From: GWA1-39-11 sp964360265
GTDB lineage: Bacteria; Patescibacteriota; Microgenomatia; Levybacterales; GWA1-39-11
Direction: 5' to 3'
Length of the DNA: 64,000 nucleotides
Assembly: GCA_964360265.1 (NCBI GenBank)
Contig: CAYHUY010000001.1
Coordinates: 32,940-96,939, forward strand
Part shown: positions 61,298-64,000 of the stretch, one piece after another
Layout of the letters: each line of letters begins with the position of its first letter
Numbering within the stretch: the stretch's first letter is position 1
Translations under genes and position numbers: made by a program
Notes under the pieces: model-generated
Told to the model about the DNA's origin: nothing
The model's database searches: none
Seen by the model: only the letters and a program-made list of their open reading frames with translations

Positions 61298-61615
61298 ATG
61301 ATAGACCAGGCTAAAGAACATCTAGTCGAATCGGGGGCATCAGTTCCTGTAAACATTAGCCCTGAAGTTGAGGAGGCCGGTGTTATAGCTCATCACGAAG
61401 ACAAGGAGCACGAGGCAATCAATACAGAACTTGAGGGTACGGGCACTTCCGTATCTAGTGCTGCCGCGCCTATTGTAACTCAAGATTCAGGAATGGTAAA
61501 GCTACCAGAAGTAAGCGAACCTGACAAAAGTTTACCCGCAAACGATACAAGCCGCTATAGACGATTTGTAGACTTTATAAGAACAAAAAGGAAAGGAGTA
61601 AACAATGCCGCTTGA
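61298..61615 (+). CDS. Small acidic protein upstream of TraG-like ATPase, unknown
   Basis: 105 residues without membrane segment. Acidic and low-complexity in the middle (NISPEVEEAGVIAHHEDKEH), with a basic C-terminus (RYRRFVDFIRTKRKGVN). It overlaps the ATPase gene by 11 bp, so it is likely an accessory factor of the secretion apparatus. No family recognised. Confidence 0.6.
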   Translation: MIDQAKEHLVESGASVPVNISPEVEEAGVIAHHEDKEHEAINTELEGTGTSVSSAAAPIVTQDSGMVKLPEVSEPDKSLPANDTSRYRRFVDFIRTKRKGVNNAA

Positions 61616-64000
61616 TAATTTTACACAAACAGTTCTTAGCTTAGCTTTTACTTTCCTCTTTGCGTTTTTACTCGCGTCAGTGATTATTTTTTGCATTAGC
61701 GGCATAGTTATTGCGCTTGGATTCTGGAGAAAGAATCGCCTGCGACATGAAAGAGCGCTTGATACTTCTCTTCTTGAAATATCGCTTCCTCGAGAAAATG
61801 AAATAAAAATTGATGCAGCTGAACAACTTTTCTCAAGCCTAACATCAATAAAAGCAACAAAGGGAATTTTTAGTTTCTTAAAGCTTTCAGATAGTATTTC
61901 TTTTGAAATTGTAGCAAAACCTCAAGACATTAGATTTTATGTAGGGGTTCCCAATAAGATTCGCGATATGGTTGAGAAACAAATCCACGGAAGCTATCCT
62001 GATGCACAGATTCTTGAAGTTGAAGACTATAACTTATTTGCGCATCCAGGGAAAATCGCATATACTGCTCTAAAACTAGAAAAATCTTACTTCCTTCCTA
62101 TTAAAACTTATCGCGACTTACCTGTTGACCCTTTATCCTCGATAACAAGTACTCTGGGAAAAATGCGCGAGGGGGAAGGAGCTGCTATTCAAATTGTAAT
62201 TAGCCCATCGGCAGATCAGTGGAAAAAGGCAGGCAGGTCTTACATTACAAACACAAAGAAGCGTGAAGCAAATCCTGAGACAGCAAAGTATTCAGCTGAT
62301 CAAAAAGAACTTGAAGCAATTGAACAAGAAATAACAAAAAGTGCGTTTAAAGCATACATTAGAATTCTTGCCGTATCCCCTACAAAAGAGGAGGCGCAGT
62401 CTCATCTTACCAATATAGTTGGTTCTTTCTCTCAGTTCTCATCCTTCAACTCCTTTAAGGAGGAAAAACAGCGGTTCTTTAAAGGGATGGCGATTGTTGA
62501 TTTTATTTACAGGCAGCTTCCGCTTATCCCGTCTGTCCCAAACGTACTCACAACAGAAGAACTTGCTACGCTCTTTCATTTCCCAAATAAAAGCGTCGAG
62601 GCCCCAAGTATCCACTGGCTTGGCGCTCGAGTTGCACCTGCACCTGCCAACATCCCAACCTCGGGACTATACATTGGGAAAAGCATATATAGGGGAACAG
62701 AACGCCCTGTCTACATGCGGGAAGACGACAGGCGCAGGCATATGTATATTATAGGTAAGACAGGCGTGGGTAAGTCTGAGTTCTTAAAGGATATGATTCT
62801 CCAGGATATTCGGGCAGGATATGGAGTTTGCTTTATTGATCCACACGATACTATAGATATGATTCTTCCTCTAATCCCCCCGGAGCGCGCCGAGGACGTA
62901 ATACTTTTTGACCCTTCAGACACAGAAAGGCCTATGGGATTTAATATGTTGGATGCTCAAACAGAAGAACAAAAAGACTTAATTGTGGCATCCATAATTG
63001 GTCTTATGTACAAACTTTACGATCCTAATAAAACAGGGATCATTGGTCCGCGTTTTGAACATGCAATAAGAAATGCAATGCTTACAGTAATGTGTGAACC
63101 AGGTAATACATTTGTTGAAGTGGTACGTATTTTAACGGACGCATCATTCGTTCAGGAATTATTACCAAAAGTCCAGGACCCAATTGTTAGGCGATACTGG
63201 ACGGATCAAATCGCTCAAACATCAGACTTTCATAAATCAGAAGTCCTTGACTATATAGTCTCAAAGTTTGGACGGTTCGTAACAAATAGGATGATGAGAA
63301 ATATTATTGGACAGAGCGAGTCGGCATTTTCTTTCCGGGACGTAATGGATCAGGGTAAAATTCTTTTAATTTCTCTGGCAAAAGGTAAAATTGGCGAAGA
63401 TAATTCAAGTTTCTTAGGCCTTATTCTGGTCCCAAAAATCTTGACAGCGGCAATGTCAAGACAAGATGTTCCACAAGACCAACGCCGGGATTTTTATCTT
63501 TATGTTGACGAATTCCAAAATTTTGCAACACCAGACTTTGGGCAGATTCTTTCTGAGGCAAGAAAATATAGACTGAATTTAACAGTCGCAAACCAATTCA
63601 TTGGACAGATTGAGGAAGATGTAAAAAACGCAATCTTTGGAAATGCGGGGACAATTATATCTTTCCGGGTAGGAGTTTCCGATGCCAACTATTTACAACA
63701 CGAGTTTCAACCAGTCTTTAATGAGGCGGACCTTATTAATGTTGAAAGATTTCATGCCTATGCAAAAACACTAATAAACAGTGAGCCCACACCTCCATTC
63801 TCCCTGGATCTTACTCGCGATTTGACTGCTGAAAAAAAACTTGAAAATCCAAGGATTGCTGAACTTGTAAAAGAGTTATCTCGTTTAAAATATGGTAGGC
63901 CAAGAAACTTGGTTGAAGCAGAAATTGCAAAGCGTTCGCGACTTTTTGAAGTTTTAGGCGACCTTAAAACACCCATAGACAATGGCCTGGAAGGAAAACT
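61605..64000 (+). CDS. TraG/VirD4-like type IV secretion ATPase, C-terminus beyond window
   Basis: Coupling-protein-type ATPase of the CPR secretion/conjugation system. About 798 residues are visible and the frame is open at the window end. An N-terminal helix (about 8-38), a long N-terminal domain, then the ATPase core: Walker A GKTGVGKS (384-391), Walker B FYLYVDEFQNF (630-640, Asp635/Glu636), and a C-terminal QF-type segment NLTVANQFIGQI. Start ATG has a good ribosome site (aaaggag) and overlaps the upstream gene. It may work with the VirB6/VirB2-like genes at 5.5-8 kb. Confidence 0.88.
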   Translation, partial: MPLDNFTQTVLSLAFTFLFAFLLASVIIFCISGIVIALGFWRKNRLRHERALDTSLLEISLPRENEIKIDAAEQLFSSLTSIKATKGIFSFLKLSDSISFEIVAKPQDIRFYVGVPNKIRDMVEKQIHGSYPDAQILEVEDYNLFAHPGKIAYTALKLEKSYFLPIKTYRDLPVDPLSSITSTLGKMREGEGAAIQIVISPSADQWKKAGRSYITNTKKREANPETAKYSADQKELEAIEQEITKSAFKAYIRILAVSPTKEEAQSHLTNIVGSFSQFSSFNSFKEEKQRFFKGMAIVDFIYRQLPLIPSVPNVLTTEELATLFHFPNKSVEAPSIHWLGARVAPAPANIPTSGLYIGKSIYRGTERPVYMREDDRRRHMYIIGKTGVGKSEFLKDMILQDIRAGYGVCFIDPHDTIDMILPLIPPERAEDVILFDPSDTERPMGFNMLDAQTEEQKDLIVASIIGLMYKLYDPNKTGIIGPRFEHAIRNAMLTVMCEPGNTFVEVVRILTDASFVQELLPKVQDPIVRRYWTDQIAQTSDFHKSEVLDYIVSKFGRFVTNRMMRNIIGQSESAFSFRDVMDQGKILLISLAKGKIGEDNSSFLGLILVPKILTAAMSRQDVPQDQRRDFYLYVDEFQNFATPDFGQILSEARKYRLNLTVANQFIGQIEEDVKNAIFGNAGTIISFRVGVSDANYLQHEFQPVFNEADLINVERFHAYAKTLINSEPTPPFSLDLTRDLTAEKKLENPRIAELVKELSRLKYGRPRNLVEAEIAKRSRLFEVLGDLKTPIDNGLEGK

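Noticed and set aside
1..64000. Recoded TGA (Gracilibacteria-type code)
   Set aside because: TGA ends several clear genes, including purM, the subtilase and the DGR target, at the expected lengths.
1..64000. CRISPR array
   Set aside because: No regularly spaced repeats and no Cas proteins were seen; the repeats found are dispersed or paired.

Overview
The window looks like part of a Patescibacteria (CPR) chromosome, most likely of the Microgenomates type. This placement is inferred from gene content: a non-canonical VirB/Tra-like secretion system, DUF2298 and GT39 membrane glycosyltransferases, short PilN/PilO proteins, cohesin/PKD and PEGA surface proteins, a shortened HrcA and a compact MetRS. 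TGA is used as a normal stop, so the recoded Gracilibacteria-type code is excluded. Two runs of exactly 100 N (7732-7831 and 54185-54284) are scaffold gaps; the genes spanning them should not be read as continuous proteins.

Layout. 1-11.3 kb (minus strand): protein quality control, hrcA-grpE-dnaK, then a type IV secretion block, clpC, a membrane-anchored subtilase and dnaJ. 11.26-12.87 kb: a compact diversity-generating retroelement (DGR) cassette with an Avd-like gene, a 117-bp template repeat (TR), a hairpin, and a target gene whose 3' end is the variable repeat (VR). No reverse transcriptase is present in the window. 13-22 kb: metG, a PEGA/SH3 protein, a tatD-led envelope glycan operon (GT2, GT39, WecA-like, UbiA-like), and cutA. 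22-28 kb: groES-groEL, a cohesin/PKD surface protein, lepA and two small genes. 28-33.7 kb: the purine operon purM-purN-purL-purQ, uncommon in this group. 33.7-38.6 kb: murJ, rpsT and a pilN/pilO operon. 38.6-47.2 kb: a glycan operon (FAD enzyme, two GT39, SDR, HAD-like, DUF2298). 47-53.4 kb: LCP protein, tpiA, uvrD/pcrA, a FemAB-like gene, a methyltransferase, and a nickel superoxide dismutase with its SodX-like protease. 53.4-64 kb: an ATP-cone nuclease, a Kelch-C39 secreted protein, a Crp-family regulator, small membrane proteins, two tRNA-Ser genes separated by a perfect 24-bp palindrome, and a TraG/VirD4-like ATPase running off the end.

The most interesting signals are four. (1) The DGR: 22 of 28 template adenines differ between TR and VR, against 3 of 89 other positions, while the RT gene is missing from the locus. 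(2) A GC-rich element of about 100 bp sits in the same reading frame inside two unrelated genes (39315 and 51212), like the Rickettsia palindromic elements; shorter palindromes lie in frame inside several other genes. (3) Many operon-leading genes have a sigma70-like -10 box exactly six bases before the start codon, which points to widespread leaderless transcription. (4) The hrcA promoter has an inverted repeat that is not the usual CIRCE sequence.
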